This document shows positions 17,887 to 26,784 of a stretch of DNA of 64,000 bases, in pieces (the first letter of the stretch is position 1; every line of letters begins with the position of its first letter). Under the pieces are notes generated by a model. That model was not told the origin of the DNA, did no database searches, and saw nothing but the letters and a program-made list of their open reading frames with translations. Source of the DNA: JAWPMT01 sp965229785 (lineage in GTDB: Bacteria; Bacteroidota; Bacteroidia; Cytophagales; Cyclobacteriaceae); the NCBI GenBank assembly GCA_965229785.1, contig CBDDJS010000001.1, positions 7,874,001 through 7,938,000 of the forward strand, read 5' to 3'. The position numbers and the translations under genes were made by a program.

Positions 17887-19110
17887 ATGAATCTTTCCAC
17901 CTATATCAGGCTCAGTGCCATGATGTTCCTGCAGTTTTTTATCTGGGGGAGCTGGTTTGTGACCATGGGAACCTTCCTGGACAATAACCTCGACGCTAAT
18001 GGTGCGCAAATTGGACTGGCTTACAGTACACAATCCTGGGGAGCCATTCTGGCGCCATTCATCATAGGTCTCATTGCTGACCGGTTTTTTAATGCGGAGC
18101 GCATATTGGGTGTCCTGCATCTATTAGGTGGTGCATTGATGTTCCTTCTATATCGAACCACTTCATTCGACTTCTTTTACCCCTACATTCTTGGATATAT
18201 GATCCTATACATGCCCACGTTGGCGCTGGTAAACTCAGTGGCATTCAGGCAACTGGACGATCCTTCGAAAAGCTTTTCCTGGATCAGGGTATGGGGTAGT
18301 GGAGGCTGGATCATTGCCGGACTGGTGATTAGTTATTTCTCCTGGGACGCACAAGGTGCCGTGAAAGAGGGGCTTTTGCGAAATACCTTTTTACTGGGAG
18401 CTGGTTCTTCGGTGCTCTTGGGTTTGTTTAGTTTCACATTACCCAAAACACCCCCTTTGATTTCAAAACATGAAAAGGTCAGTTTCGGTCACATGATTGG
18501 ACTGGAAGCTCTGAAGCTGTTGAAGGATAGAAATTTTGCGGTTTTCTTTATTTCCTCTGTATTGATTTGCATCCCTCTGGCATTCTATTATTCAAATACC
18601 AACCTGTTTTTAGTAGAGTTGAACGTGGAGAATTCCGCAGGTAAAATGACCCTTGGCCAGGCGTCTGAAGTGGGTTTCATGCTGCTACTCCCCATTTTTC
18701 TTAAACAATACGGAGTGAAGAAGACACTGCTTGTTGGCATGTTGGCCTGGGCCTTGCGATATGTGTTTTTCGCCTACGGAAATGAAGGTTCCTTTGTTTT
18801 TATGATTTTATTCGGGATAGGACTGCACGGGGTGTGTTATGATTTTTTCTTTGTCTCAGGTCAGATCTACACGGACTCCAAAGCGGGAGAACAATATAAA
18901 AGTGCGGCCCAAGGAATGATCACCTTAGCCACGTATGGGGTGGGCATGCTGATTGGTTACTGGGCTGCGGGAAAAATTACTGATCAATATGCCCGGGAAT
19001 CAGGGCATGATTGGCCTGCCATTTGGGTAATGCCGGCTGGTTTTGCATTGTTGGTATTCTTCCTGTTCGCCATTGCATTCAAAAATGAGAAAGTAAAATA
19101 CCAGAATTAA
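17887..19110 (+). CDS. MFS transporter, nucleoside:H+ symporter (NupG-like) family
   Basis: 407 residues with about twelve membrane segments. The start MNLSTYIRLSAMMFLQFFIW and the motif WGSWFVTMGTFL are characteristic of the NupG-like subgroup that Bacteroidota keep next to Gfo/Idh oxidoreductase and isomerase genes. In that context the cargo is more likely a sugar or sugar derivative than a nucleoside (inference from neighbours). It is the first gene of a plus-strand run to 28209. The next gene begins 42 bases downstream. Confidence 0.88.
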   Translation: MNLSTYIRLSAMMFLQFFIWGSWFVTMGTFLDNNLDANGAQIGLAYSTQSWGAILAPFIIGLIADRFFNAERILGVLHLLGGALMFLLYRTTSFDFFYPYILGYMILYMPTLALVNSVAFRQLDDPSKSFSWIRVWGSGGWIIAGLVISYFSWDAQGAVKEGLLRNTFLLGAGSSVLLGLFSFTLPKTPPLISKHEKVSFGHMIGLEALKLLKDRNFAVFFISSVLICIPLAFYYSNTNLFLVELNVENSAGKMTLGQASEVGFMLLLPIFLKQYGVKKTLLVGMLAWALRYVFFAYGNEGSFVFMILFGIGLHGVCYDFFFVSGQIYTDSKAGEQYKSAAQGMITLATYGVGMLIGYWAAGKITDQYARESGHDWPAIWVMPAGFALLVFFLFAIAFKNEKVKYQN

Positions 19111-19152
19111 CTGGTCTGATTTTAAAGCTAACTGAATACACATATATCGATT

Positions 19153-20286
19153 ATGAAGAAAAGAATCAAAATGGGCATGATTGGGGGAGGACATAACTCC
19201 TTCATCGGTATCCTTCATCGGATTGCAGCATACATGGGTGAACACTACGAGATCGTAGGTGGGGTATTTGACAGTGATTTTGAACAAGGAAAATCATTTG
19301 CTCAGCAATTGGATCTCGACCTTTCAAGGGTTTACCCGGATCTCGCCGCCTTTATTGAAGGTGAAAATGGGCTTTCAGAAACAGACCGTATTCAGGTCGT
19401 GGTGATCGTGACACCTAATTTCCTTCATTACTCGATGGCGAAAGACCTGATCTCAGCCAATTTCAATGTCATCTGCGAGAAGCCCATGACCATGAATGCT
19501 GCCGAAGCGGTAGAATTGGAACAGCTGGTCGAAAAGCATGGAGTGACTTTTGCGCTGACCCATACCTACACGGGGTATCCTATGGTCCGTCAGATGAAGG
19601 CCATGATTAAAGATGGAGTCATTGGTAAGATCCAAAAAGTTGATTCACAATATTATCAGGGCTGGATCAATCCGGTCATTCACGATGTAGAGAAAAGAAA
19701 AGCCGTATGGCGATTGGATCCGGCGAAAGCGGGTATCAGTAGTTGTATTGGTGATATCGGGGTGCACTCTTTCAATATGGTGGAATATACGACAGGTTTG
19801 AAGGTGAAGAAAGTGCTTTCGGATACCAATACTTTGTATGATAATAATCCCCTGGATGTCGATGGAACCATTTTGGTGCGCTTTGAAGATGAGGTACGTG
19901 GTGTGATCCGGGCGAGTCAAATTGCGACGGGGGAAGAGAATAATCTCGCCATTGCCGCTTATGGCACCAGAGGAGCTTTGAAGTGGGAACAGGAAAATCC
20001 TAATTATCTGTACTACTGCGATGAAGGCAAGCCCTGGCAGGTCATGAAACCTGGAAATCCCTACAATGGAGACTTTGCAGCCGAAAGTACGAAAATGGCT
20101 CCCGGACACCCGGAAGGTATTTTCGATTCGATGGGTAATATATACAACGGGGCGGCCAAGTCGATTCGTGGTGAGTCTTTCCATGAAGGAGCCTTCCCCA
20201 CAGTGAATGATGGTGTGCGCGGCATGCAATTCATTGAAGCCGTGATAGAATCATCGGAAAAAGGTAATGTTTGGATTGGATTCTGA
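19153..20286 (+). CDS. Gfo/Idh/MocA-family oxidoreductase
   Basis: 377 residues. The N-terminal Rossmann domain opens with GMIGGGHNSFIG (residues 8-19, binding NAD(P)). ICEKPMTMNAAEA near 110-122 carries the EKP motif whose lysine binds substrate and cofactor. The C-terminal alpha/beta domain has GISSCIGDIGVHSFNM (about 195-210), which holds the catalytic G-D-x-x-x-H pattern. Family members oxidise or reduce a hydroxyl of a sugar or inositol in the cytoplasm. Beside two sugar isomerase-like genes and a DUF1080 domain it fits a 3-keto-sugar route. The next catabolic gene is separated from it by an inserted four-helix-bundle unit. Confidence 0.92.
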   Translation: MKKRIKMGMIGGGHNSFIGILHRIAAYMGEHYEIVGGVFDSDFEQGKSFAQQLDLDLSRVYPDLAAFIEGENGLSETDRIQVVVIVTPNFLHYSMAKDLISANFNVICEKPMTMNAAEAVELEQLVEKHGVTFALTHTYTGYPMVRQMKAMIKDGVIGKIQKVDSQYYQGWINPVIHDVEKRKAVWRLDPAKAGISSCIGDIGVHSFNMVEYTTGLKVKKVLSDTNTLYDNNPLDVDGTILVRFEDEVRGVIRASQIATGEENNLAIAAYGTRGALKWEQENPNYLYYCDEGKPWQVMKPGNPYNGDFAAESTKMAPGHPEGIFDSMGNIYNGAAKSIRGESFHEGAFPTVNDGVRGMQFIEAVIESSEKGNVWIGF

Positions 20287-20314
20287 GAGTTCTAAAGTTT
20301 GAAGTTGGTAAAGT

Positions 20315-20710
20315 TTGGGAACGATAAAGAAATTTCAGGACTTGCATGTCTGGCAAGAAGCACGAAAGTTATGTCAGATGGTTGATAAATATTTTCTTAG
20401 AAATGATTCAATTCGAGATTATCCGTTGAAGGATCAGCTTAACCGATCGAGCGGTTCCGTGATGGATAATATTGCTGAAGGGTTTGGAAGAGGAGGATCA
20501 AAAGAGTTCCGTCAATTCGTGGCAATATCGCTGGGATCTTTAAATGAATCACAAAGTCAAATTATTCGAGCGCATGATCGGGCCTATGTCAATGATCAGC
20601 AATATGAAGAATTGATGAATCTATCTGAGAAATTAGTTGGCATGTTAATCAACTTTTCAAACTATCTCACTAACACAAATCATACAGGAGCTAAGTATAA
20701 AAAGAATTGA
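20315..20710 (+). CDS. Four-helix-bundle protein (S23 / 23S rRNA intervening-sequence family)
   Basis: 131 residues. The pattern FQDLHVWQEARKLC near the start, LKDQLNRSSGSVMDNIAEGF (residues 42-61) and GRGGSKEFRQFVAISLGSL is the standard signature of this family: four amphipathic helices forming a homo-oligomer. The start is TTG at 20315, in the usual position relative to the first conserved helix; there is no ATG in frame upstream of it. Function is not established. Relatives occur within rRNA intervening sequences and as accessory proteins of diversity-generating retroelements, but no rRNA or reverse transcriptase gene is near. It looks out of place inside a sugar operon. Confidence 0.88.
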   Translation: MGTIKKFQDLHVWQEARKLCQMVDKYFLRNDSIRDYPLKDQLNRSSGSVMDNIAEGFGRGGSKEFRQFVAISLGSLNESQSQIIRAHDRAYVNDQQYEELMNLSEKLVGMLINFSNYLTNTNHTGAKYKKN

Positions 20711-20723
20711 TAAAAAATACGTG

Positions 20724-20749
20724 TGGGTTTGATCCAACTTTCAAACCCA
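20724..20749 (+). repeat. Perfect hairpin at the right end of the S23 unit
   Basis: TGGGTTTGA (20724-20732) and TCAAACCCA (20741-20749) pair perfectly over nine bases with an eight-base loop. No T tract follows directly, so it is not a canonical terminator. It may be an RNA recognition structure for the unit or reduce read-through into the isomerase gene. Confidence 0.6.
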
Positions 20750-20771
20750 GAAACTTTAAAAACTATAAGAC

Positions 20772-21824
20772 ATGAATACCATAAAAGGCCCAGCGATATT
20801 TTTAGCGCAATTTCTGGACGATAATCCACCTTATAATAACCTCAAAGACATTTGTGAATGGGTAGCTTCCCTGGGATACAAGGGAGTGCAGATACCGGCC
20901 TGGGATGCCAGAGTCATCGATATTACCAAGGCGGGTGAAAGCAAGGATTACTGTGATGAAATCAAAGGGATCGTGAACGAAGCGGGCCTGGAAGTTACTG
21001 AGCTATCAACACACTTACAGGGGCAACTCGTAGCAGTTCACCCGGCCTATGATGAGATGTTTGATGTGTTTGCAGATCCTTCCGTAAGAAAGAACCCGAA
21101 AGCCCGGACGGAGTGGGCCAAGCAACAAGTGATTTCTGCGGCTAAAGCAAGTCGGCACATGGGTATTGATGTGATGGCAAGTTTTTCCGGAGCACTGGTT
21201 TGGCCATTCCTGTATCCCTGGCCACAGCGCCCTGCGGGTTTGGTGGAAGCAGGTTTTGAAGAATTGGGTAAAAGATGGTTACCAATTTTGGATGCTTGTA
21301 AAGAGGTAGGAGTCAGCGTATGCTATGAGATCCACCCCGGTGAAGATTTACACGATGGCCTGACTTTTGAAATGTTCCTGGATGCTACTAATGGACATGA
21401 GGCTGCTCAACTCCTGTATGATCCTAGTCATTATGTGTTGCAACAGTTGGATTACCTGACCTTCATTGATCACTACCATGATTTTATCAAAATGTTCCAT
21501 GTGAAGGATGCCGAATTTAATCCGACAGGGAAATCCGGTGTTTACGGGGGCTATCAGGGTTGGGTTGACCGACCAGGCCGCTTCCGATCATTGGGTGACG
21601 GTCAGGTAGATTTCAAGAGCATATTTTCGAAGTTGAGTCAATATGGTTACGATGGATGGGCTGTGTTGGAATGGGAGTGTTGTATCAAATCAGCTCAACA
21701 GGGGGCGGAAGAAGGTGCAATTTTCATTCAAGATCACATCATAGAAGTAACCGAAAAAGCATTTGATGATTTCGCCGGAGGAGAGGCGGATGATGAAGCT
21801 AACAGAAGAATTTTGGGTATTTGA
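20772..21824 (+). CDS. Sugar phosphate isomerase/epimerase family protein (TIM barrel)
   Basis: 350 residues of the xylose isomerase-like AP endonuclease-2 fold. Metal-ligand stretches visible are CYEIHPGED near 195, LLYDPSHYVLQQ near 220 and MFHVKDAEF near 245, followed by VDFKSIFSKLSQYGYDGWAV. These supply the E/D/H/E metal site of the family. It is expected to isomerise or epimerise a sugar or keto-sugar in the cytoplasm, since no signal peptide is seen. It follows the Gfo/Idh gene (ignoring the inserted unit) and its stop is 30 bases before the start of the large lipoprotein. Confidence 0.88.
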   Translation: MNTIKGPAIFLAQFLDDNPPYNNLKDICEWVASLGYKGVQIPAWDARVIDITKAGESKDYCDEIKGIVNEAGLEVTELSTHLQGQLVAVHPAYDEMFDVFADPSVRKNPKARTEWAKQQVISAAKASRHMGIDVMASFSGALVWPFLYPWPQRPAGLVEAGFEELGKRWLPILDACKEVGVSVCYEIHPGEDLHDGLTFEMFLDATNGHEAAQLLYDPSHYVLQQLDYLTFIDHYHDFIKMFHVKDAEFNPTGKSGVYGGYQGWVDRPGRFRSLGDGQVDFKSIFSKLSQYGYDGWAVLEWECCIKSAQQGAEEGAIFIQDHIIEVTEKAFDDFAGGEADDEANRRILGI

Positions 21825-21853
21825 TCAGACCCGAGACCAATAGAAGAATAAAC

Positions 21854-24800
21854 ATGAAGAAGTTATTTCCAGTTTTATTAGTACTTATCCTGTTTTCCTG
21901 CGGATCGGAAAAACAGACTGAGCGGCCCAGAGACCCCTGGGTTTTCAGATCCGTCCTAGATGAGCAACCTCGAATGGTAACTGCTGCTTTGCATAAGAAC
22001 ATGTGGCTCGCCTATAGCGCTCAGCATGCCACTTTGTATAAAGCATGGAAAGGTGGTGTCAATTTTGACGGAGCTGTTTACACGACCGTACATGGTCCAC
22101 AACCTACCAGTAAGGGTTATGCTTATATCCATGACGGTGGTGATGAAAAGTGGATGCTTAAGAAGGGCACCGACCTGATGGCTGCGGATGTGCAATATAA
22201 AGGTCACCGTATCTCAGGTGATGAAGTCGTATTCAGTTTGCAAATAGCCACGCCGGAAGGAGAGGTGATAAGAATCAAAGAAAAACCTGCATACATCAAA
22301 CGAGGCAATCAAAATGGTTTGAATCGCCAGTTCACCGTTGAAAACAATTCTTCGTATGAAGTGGTATTGAGCACAACAATCGAATCCTTGTTGGTAGAGA
22401 ATGATTACACAACAAGTGGATCATTTGAAGTGACGGGCCAGAATAAGATTGATTACCCTAATGGCTCGGTGATCAATGTGTCCGGAAATCTGACATTAGC
22501 TGCTGGAAAAACAGAACTAAAGACTTTCTTCCATGCAGGATTTGATTCTTTCGGAGAGCGTCAGGCGGAAGATGGTGAAGAAGCAGAAATTCCATTGGGA
22601 GCTCAGTTGATCGAACGAAGCGACTGTCATTCTTGCCATAATGAAACCGTGAAAACAGTAGGACCTTCTTATTTGTCCGTGGCCAGAAAGTACAATGATT
22701 CAGAGCAAACCATGGCCAATTTGGCTCAGAAGATCATTAAAGGAGGTTACGGTGTATGGGGGGCACCAGCAATGACCGCTCACCCAACATTGGCGGAAGA
22801 AGATGCGATCGAAATGGTGCGCTATATCCTGACCCTGGATGATAATGATGAGGGTGGAGCAATGGCCAAGTATTCCTTGGGTATGAAGTCTATTCCATTA
22901 AAGCTGGTAGAAGGTTTTGACGCCAATGGTGGCGCTGGATTCATGGTGCATGCCTATCAGAACCTTGACCGGAAAAGCCTCCAGGAAGTGCTTGCAGAGG
23001 ATGCACCGGTTAAGAATGGTGCTGTTCCTAACCTTCACGTATTGGACTCGAGAGATTTTGATGAATTTGTGGAAGATTATGTGTTAAAAATTACGGGTCA
23101 GATCGACATAGCGAAAGATGGGAGTTATGATTTTCGATTGATCAGTGATGATGCGTCTTTCCTTTTTATCGATGGAGATGAAGTCATTGATAATGGTGGT
23201 TGGCATGGGCCGAGACCTGTAGATGGCGAGATGTATCTGACCGCCGGTAAGCATGACATAGAGATCCATTTCCAGCAAGGTGGAGGAGGAGCCACGCTTT
23301 CCTTTCAGTGGTACAACAGAGACGAAGAGCAGTTCCAGTTAGTGGATGATCAGGTGATGAGCTATCAGGCGGCTAATATCGAAGAAGTTGTACCAATGGC
23401 TGATCGGGCTAGTTTGGTAAAGGAAATCCCCGGAGACGCCATTCCTCTGGATGCCGTACACCCCTCTTTCGATCTTTATCAGGCCAGACCGGACGGTTTT
23501 CAGCCACGAGTAGGAGGAATCGATTTCTATTCGGATGGGAGAATGGCGGTATGCACCTGGGATTCATTAGGACCGGTTTACGTCGTAGAAAACTGGCAAA
23601 CGGGAGATCCTGCCCAAATGACGGTAAAACGCATTGCTGCAGGTTTGGCGGAACCCCTGGGATTGAAGATTGTGGATGATGAACTTTACGTACTGCAAAA
23701 GCAGGAGTTAACCAAGTTGATCGATCACGATGGAGACCAGATCATTGATGAGTTCGAAACCGTAAGTGATGCCTGGAAAGTATCTTCCAATTTCCACGAA
23801 TTTGCTTTCGGGTTGGTCTATAAGGACGGATTTTTCTACGCAACACTGGCTACTGCTATTTTGCCAGGTGGAGCAAGTGCAAACCCACAAATTCCTGATC
23901 GTGGAAAAGTGGTGAAAATCAATAAAGAAACCGGAGCTGCCGAATTCATTGCCCATGGTTTGCGAACGCCTAATGGTATTGGTCAGGGCATGAATGGCGA
24001 AATATTCGTAGCGGATAACCAGGGAGACTGGTTGCCTTCCAGTAAGATCGTCCATATTCAGGAAGGAGAGTGGTATGGTTCCCGGTCTGTCGATTTTGAG
24101 GGCACGGCTAACTTGACCGAAAAGCTACCCGTAGCGTGGTTGCCACAAGATGAAATTGGTAATTCGCCCAGTACGCCACTTGGGATCGAAATCGGACCCT
24201 ACAAAGGTCAGATGATCCATGGAGAAGTGACTCACGGAGGGGTGAAACGAGTTTATGTCGAAGAAGTAGAGGGCCAACTACAAGGAGCACTTTTCAGGTT
24301 TACGCAAGGGCTTGAAGCGGGTGTCAATCGGATCATCTGGGCACCGGATGGTTCGTTGGTGATAGGTGGCGTTGGTTCCACAGGAAACTGGGGACATACC
24401 GGAAAACTCTGGTACGGACTCCAGCGACTGGTATACAATGAGAAAAGCGCATTCGAGATGCTCAAAGTAGAATCTCGTTCCAATGGATTTGAGGTCACTT
24501 TTACTGAAGCGATTGATCCCAATGTTCAGTTAGAAGCGTCGGATTTCCAGGTACAGCAGTGGTATTATAAACCAACACCTGCTTATGGTGGCCCAAAATT
24601 GGGGCTGAAGGAATTGAAGCCTACTCAATTCTCCATATCCGAGGATAGAAAGAAAGTCATGATGACGATTCCGGGGTTGAAGGAAAATCACATGGTTTAT
24701 TTCCGAATTGTCCGACCATTTGGAAGTGCGACGGGTAATCAATTGTGGAGTACTGAATCCTGGTACACTTTGAATAAGATCCCGGCCAATAAGCCTGTGC

Positions 24801-25471
24801 AGCACAGCAGCATTACTACGGCACACAACACCCTGACTGAAGAAGAAGAATCCAATGGATGGAAGCTGTTGTTTGATGGTAAAACGACCAATGGTATCAG
24901 GAATTTTAGGACTGAGACATTAGGTAATAAGTGGATTGCTCAAAATGGTGCCTTGCATTTCAAGGGAAAAGATGCCCCTGGCAATGGAGGTGATATCATC
25001 ATCACAGATAAAGAATACGAGAATTATGAATTTTATCTCGAATGGAAGATATCTACCGGAGGGAATAGCGGGATCATTTACAATGTAGTTGAAAATGACC
25101 AGTACGATTACGTATGGCAAACCGGTCCTGAGATGCAGATCCTGGACAATGTCCGACACAGTGATGGACAGATCGTGAAGCATAGGGCAGGAGACCTGTA
25201 TGATTTGATTGAGTGTGAGACGGTTGTGGTGAATGAGCCTCAAGTATGGAACAAAGTCCGGATTGTGATGAAAGATGGCAAAGTTCAACATTGGCTCAAC
25301 GGTCATAAGGTAGTTGAGACAGAACTATGGACTCCAGAGTGGGATCAGATGGTTGCTGGCAGTAAATTTAAGGACATGCCAGGTTTTGGGACGGGTCGTA
25401 AAGGCCATATTGCCTTGCAGGATCACAGCGATCCGGTTTGGTTCAGAAACATTAAGATAAGAGAGCTTTAA
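21854..25471 (+). CDS. Composite lipoprotein: cytochrome c, PA14, sugar-dehydrogenase-like propeller and DUF1080 domains
   Basis: 1205 residues from the ATG at 21854, chosen because it places a signal peptide and lipobox (LFSC) at the N-terminus; an upstream in-frame ATG at 21821 overlaps the previous gene and is less likely. Order of parts: unassigned beta-rich region (30-230); c-type haem site CHSCH at 258-262 in a small cytochrome domain; PA14-like carbohydrate-binding domain (about 405-495, SDDASFLFIDG); beta-propeller like PQQ/soluble glucose dehydrogenases (about 535-855); DUF1080 domain (about 1000-1204, LFDGKTTNGIRNF, GNSGIIYNV). DUF1080 members include 3-keto-disaccharide hydrolases. 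The protein should bind, oxidise and cleave a glycoside at the cell envelope, passing electrons to haem. That function is inferred from the domains. Confidence 0.85.
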   Translation: MKKLFPVLLVLILFSCGSEKQTERPRDPWVFRSVLDEQPRMVTAALHKNMWLAYSAQHATLYKAWKGGVNFDGAVYTTVHGPQPTSKGYAYIHDGGDEKWMLKKGTDLMAADVQYKGHRISGDEVVFSLQIATPEGEVIRIKEKPAYIKRGNQNGLNRQFTVENNSSYEVVLSTTIESLLVENDYTTSGSFEVTGQNKIDYPNGSVINVSGNLTLAAGKTELKTFFHAGFDSFGERQAEDGEEAEIPLGAQLIERSDCHSCHNETVKTVGPSYLSVARKYNDSEQTMANLAQKIIKGGYGVWGAPAMTAHPTLAEEDAIEMVRYILTLDDNDEGGAMAKYSLGMKSIPLKLVEGFDANGGAGFMVHAYQNLDRKSLQEVLAEDAPVKNGAVPNLHVLDSRDFDEFVEDYVLKITGQIDIAKDGSYDFRLISDDASFLFIDGDEVIDNGGWHGPRPVDGEMYLTAGKHDIEIHFQQGGGGATLSFQWYNRDEEQFQLVDDQVMSYQAANIEEVVPMADRASLVKEIPGDAIPLDAVHPSFDLYQARPDGFQPRVGGIDFYSDGRMAVCTWDSLGPVYVVENWQTGDPAQMTVKRIAAGLAEPLGLKIVDDELYVLQKQELTKLIDHDGDQIIDEFETVSDAWKVSSNFHEFAFGLVYKDGFFYATLATAILPGGASANPQIPDRGKVVKINKETGAAEFIAHGLRTPNGIGQGMNGEIFVADNQGDWLPSSKIVHIQEGEWYGSRSVDFEGTANLTEKLPVAWLPQDEIGNSPSTPLGIEIGPYKGQMIHGEVTHGGVKRVYVEEVEGQLQGALFRFTQGLEAGVNRIIWAPDGSLVIGGVGSTGNWGHTGKLWYGLQRLVYNEKSAFEMLKVESRSNGFEVTFTEAIDPNVQLEASDFQVQQWYYKPTPAYGGPKLGLKELKPTQFSISEDRKKVMMTIPGLKENHMVYFRIVRPFGSATGNQLWSTESWYTLNKIPANKPVQHSSITTAHNTLTEEEESNGWKLLFDGKTTNGIRNFRTETLGNKWIAQNGALHFKGKDAPGNGGDIIITDKEYENYEFYLEWKISTGGNSGIIYNVVENDQYDYVWQTGPEMQILDNVRHSDGQIVKHRAGDLYDLIECETVVVNEPQVWNKVRIVMKDGKVQHWLNGHKVVETELWTPEWDQMVAGSKFKDMPGFGTGRKGHIALQDHSDPVWFRNIKIREL

Positions 25472-25483
25472 AAATATTTGATA

Positions 25484-26410
25484 ATGAAAAGCAGAAGAGA
25501 TTTTATCATACAATCAGGATTATTAGCCGGAGGTGCCATGGTACTTCCCGCCTGTGGATCAGGTGGTGAAACACAAGCAACCAACAAGACCCCAGAACAG
25601 GTGGTTCTTAAAGCCAAATGGAACATCGGATTGCAGATGTATACCTTGAGAAATCAAATTCAGGAAGACTTACCAGGAACATTGTCTTACGTGGCTGATT
25701 TGGGTTATAATGAGGTAGAACTGTTTGGCTTCAGAAATGGACAGTATTTCGGTCGGCCTGCCGCGGAGGTCCATAAGATGGTGAAAGACCTGGGAATGAG
25801 TATACCCAGTGCCCATTATCTATCAGGACGTACGCAGGATGCACAAGGTACCGGTACAATTAAAAGCGGTTGGGAAAGTGCCATCGAAGCGGCTGTCGAT
25901 GCGGGTCAGACCCATATGGTCATTGCCTATCTCTATGATGGAGAACGAGAAACCCTGGAGCAATACGCTGAATTGGCAGAAATGCTTAACACTGCAGGAG
26001 AAGCCTGTAAACAAGCCGGGATACAGCTTTGTTATCACAACCATGCCTTTGAGTTTGAGGCAATTGACGGTACGCTACCTATGGACTATCTGTTAGCCAA
26101 TACTGACGAGAACCTTTTGAAAGTCGAATTGGACTTGTATTGGGTTTATAAAGCGGGCCTGGATCCACTGGATTTTTTCAAAAAATATCCCGGAAGAACC
26201 GAACTGTGGCATGTGAAAGATATTGGTGATCGGGGAGATGAAAAAGATACCACGTTAGAGGTTGGAAATGGTAGAATTCCATTCAAAGATATTTTTGCTG
26301 CGGCCGGACAATCCGGGTTGACAAATTTCTTTGTCGAGCAGGATCATTCTCCTGACCCCAAAGAGAGTGTCAAAGTATCTTTTTCAAGGGTGAAAGAACT
26401 AATAGCGTAA
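25484..26410 (+). CDS. Exported sugar phosphate isomerase/epimerase-like protein (Tat signal, lipoprotein)
   Basis: 308 residues from the ATG at 25484; a TTG two codons earlier is less likely. The N-terminus SRRDFIIQSG is a twin-arginine motif and LPAC follows as a lipobox, so the folded protein is probably exported by Tat and lipidated. The rest is a TIM barrel of the xylose isomerase-like family: VADLGYNEVELFGF, LCYHNHAFEFE (metal ligands), VELDLYWVYKAG and LWHVKDIGD. It may act on the keto-sugar made at the cell surface. It starts 12 bases after the composite lipoprotein gene, in line with a shared envelope task. Confidence 0.88.
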   Translation: MKSRRDFIIQSGLLAGGAMVLPACGSGGETQATNKTPEQVVLKAKWNIGLQMYTLRNQIQEDLPGTLSYVADLGYNEVELFGFRNGQYFGRPAAEVHKMVKDLGMSIPSAHYLSGRTQDAQGTGTIKSGWESAIEAAVDAGQTHMVIAYLYDGERETLEQYAELAEMLNTAGEACKQAGIQLCYHNHAFEFEAIDGTLPMDYLLANTDENLLKVELDLYWVYKAGLDPLDFFKKYPGRTELWHVKDIGDRGDEKDTTLEVGNGRIPFKDIFAAAGQSGLTNFFVEQDHSPDPKESVKVSFSRVKELIA

Positions 26411-26422
26411 GCGCGAATCATC

Positions 26423-26779
26423 ATGATAACGAAAATTGTAAAGGCCTTTTTGGGCCTTTTATTTATTGTTTTTGCGGCTGTTCAGTACAATGATCCTGAT
26501 CCATATGCCTGGATAGCCATATACGGAGTAGTTGGTTTGGTGTTCCTGGTCAGTATCATAAAGCCTGTTTCCAAAAAGGCAGTTGGTTTTCTTATGCTGG
26601 CTTTACTGATCTATTCATTGACCTTTTTGCCAGGTTTTTGGGAATGGCTCAACAAACCTGAGAAATCAGAAATTTTTGGGGAAATGATTTACGACAGGCC
26701 TTACATCGAGCAGACACGGGAATTTCTGGGGCTTTTGATTGCTTGCAGTGCGCTGCTGTATTTGTACCGTAAGAGCTAA
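26423..26779 (+). CDS. TMEM220-family small membrane protein
   Basis: 118 residues with four predicted membrane segments (about 6-24, 29-47, 52-70 and 98-114). The pattern AVQYNDPDPYAWIAIYG at residues 20-36 is the hallmark of the transmembrane 220 family shared by bacteria and animals; no activity is known. It begins 12 bases after the isomerase gene and ends five bases before the sulfatase, so it belongs to the operon. Its presence with sugar catabolic genes is a hint at, not proof of, a transport or envelope role. Confidence 0.8.
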   Translation: MITKIVKAFLGLLFIVFAAVQYNDPDPYAWIAIYGVVGLVFLVSIIKPVSKKAVGFLMLALLIYSLTFLPGFWEWLNKPEKSEIFGEMIYDRPYIEQTREFLGLLIACSALLYLYRKS

Positions 26780-26784
26780 TTTCG

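Larger units (their letters stand above)
20288..20765 (+). mobile_element. Inserted S23-type four-helix-bundle unit with related inverted ends
   Basis: The unit sits between the Gfo/Idh and isomerase genes. Its left end reads TTCTAAAGTTTGAAGTTGG. The right end, on the opposite strand, reads TTTTAAAGTTTC, then TTTGAAAGTTGG. Both share the words TAAAGTTT and TTTGAA(A)GTTGG in the same order, so the ends form an imperfect inverted repeat. A perfect 9-bp hairpin lies just inside the right end. Family knowledge: four-helix-bundle genes related to 23S rRNA intervening sequences are scattered through Bacteroidota genomes. No transposase is present, so mobility would have to be supplied in trans. Confidence 0.5.

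Noticed and set aside
19645..20229. 194-codon minus-strand frame
   Set aside because: Antisense to the Gfo/Idh gene, no recognisable features.
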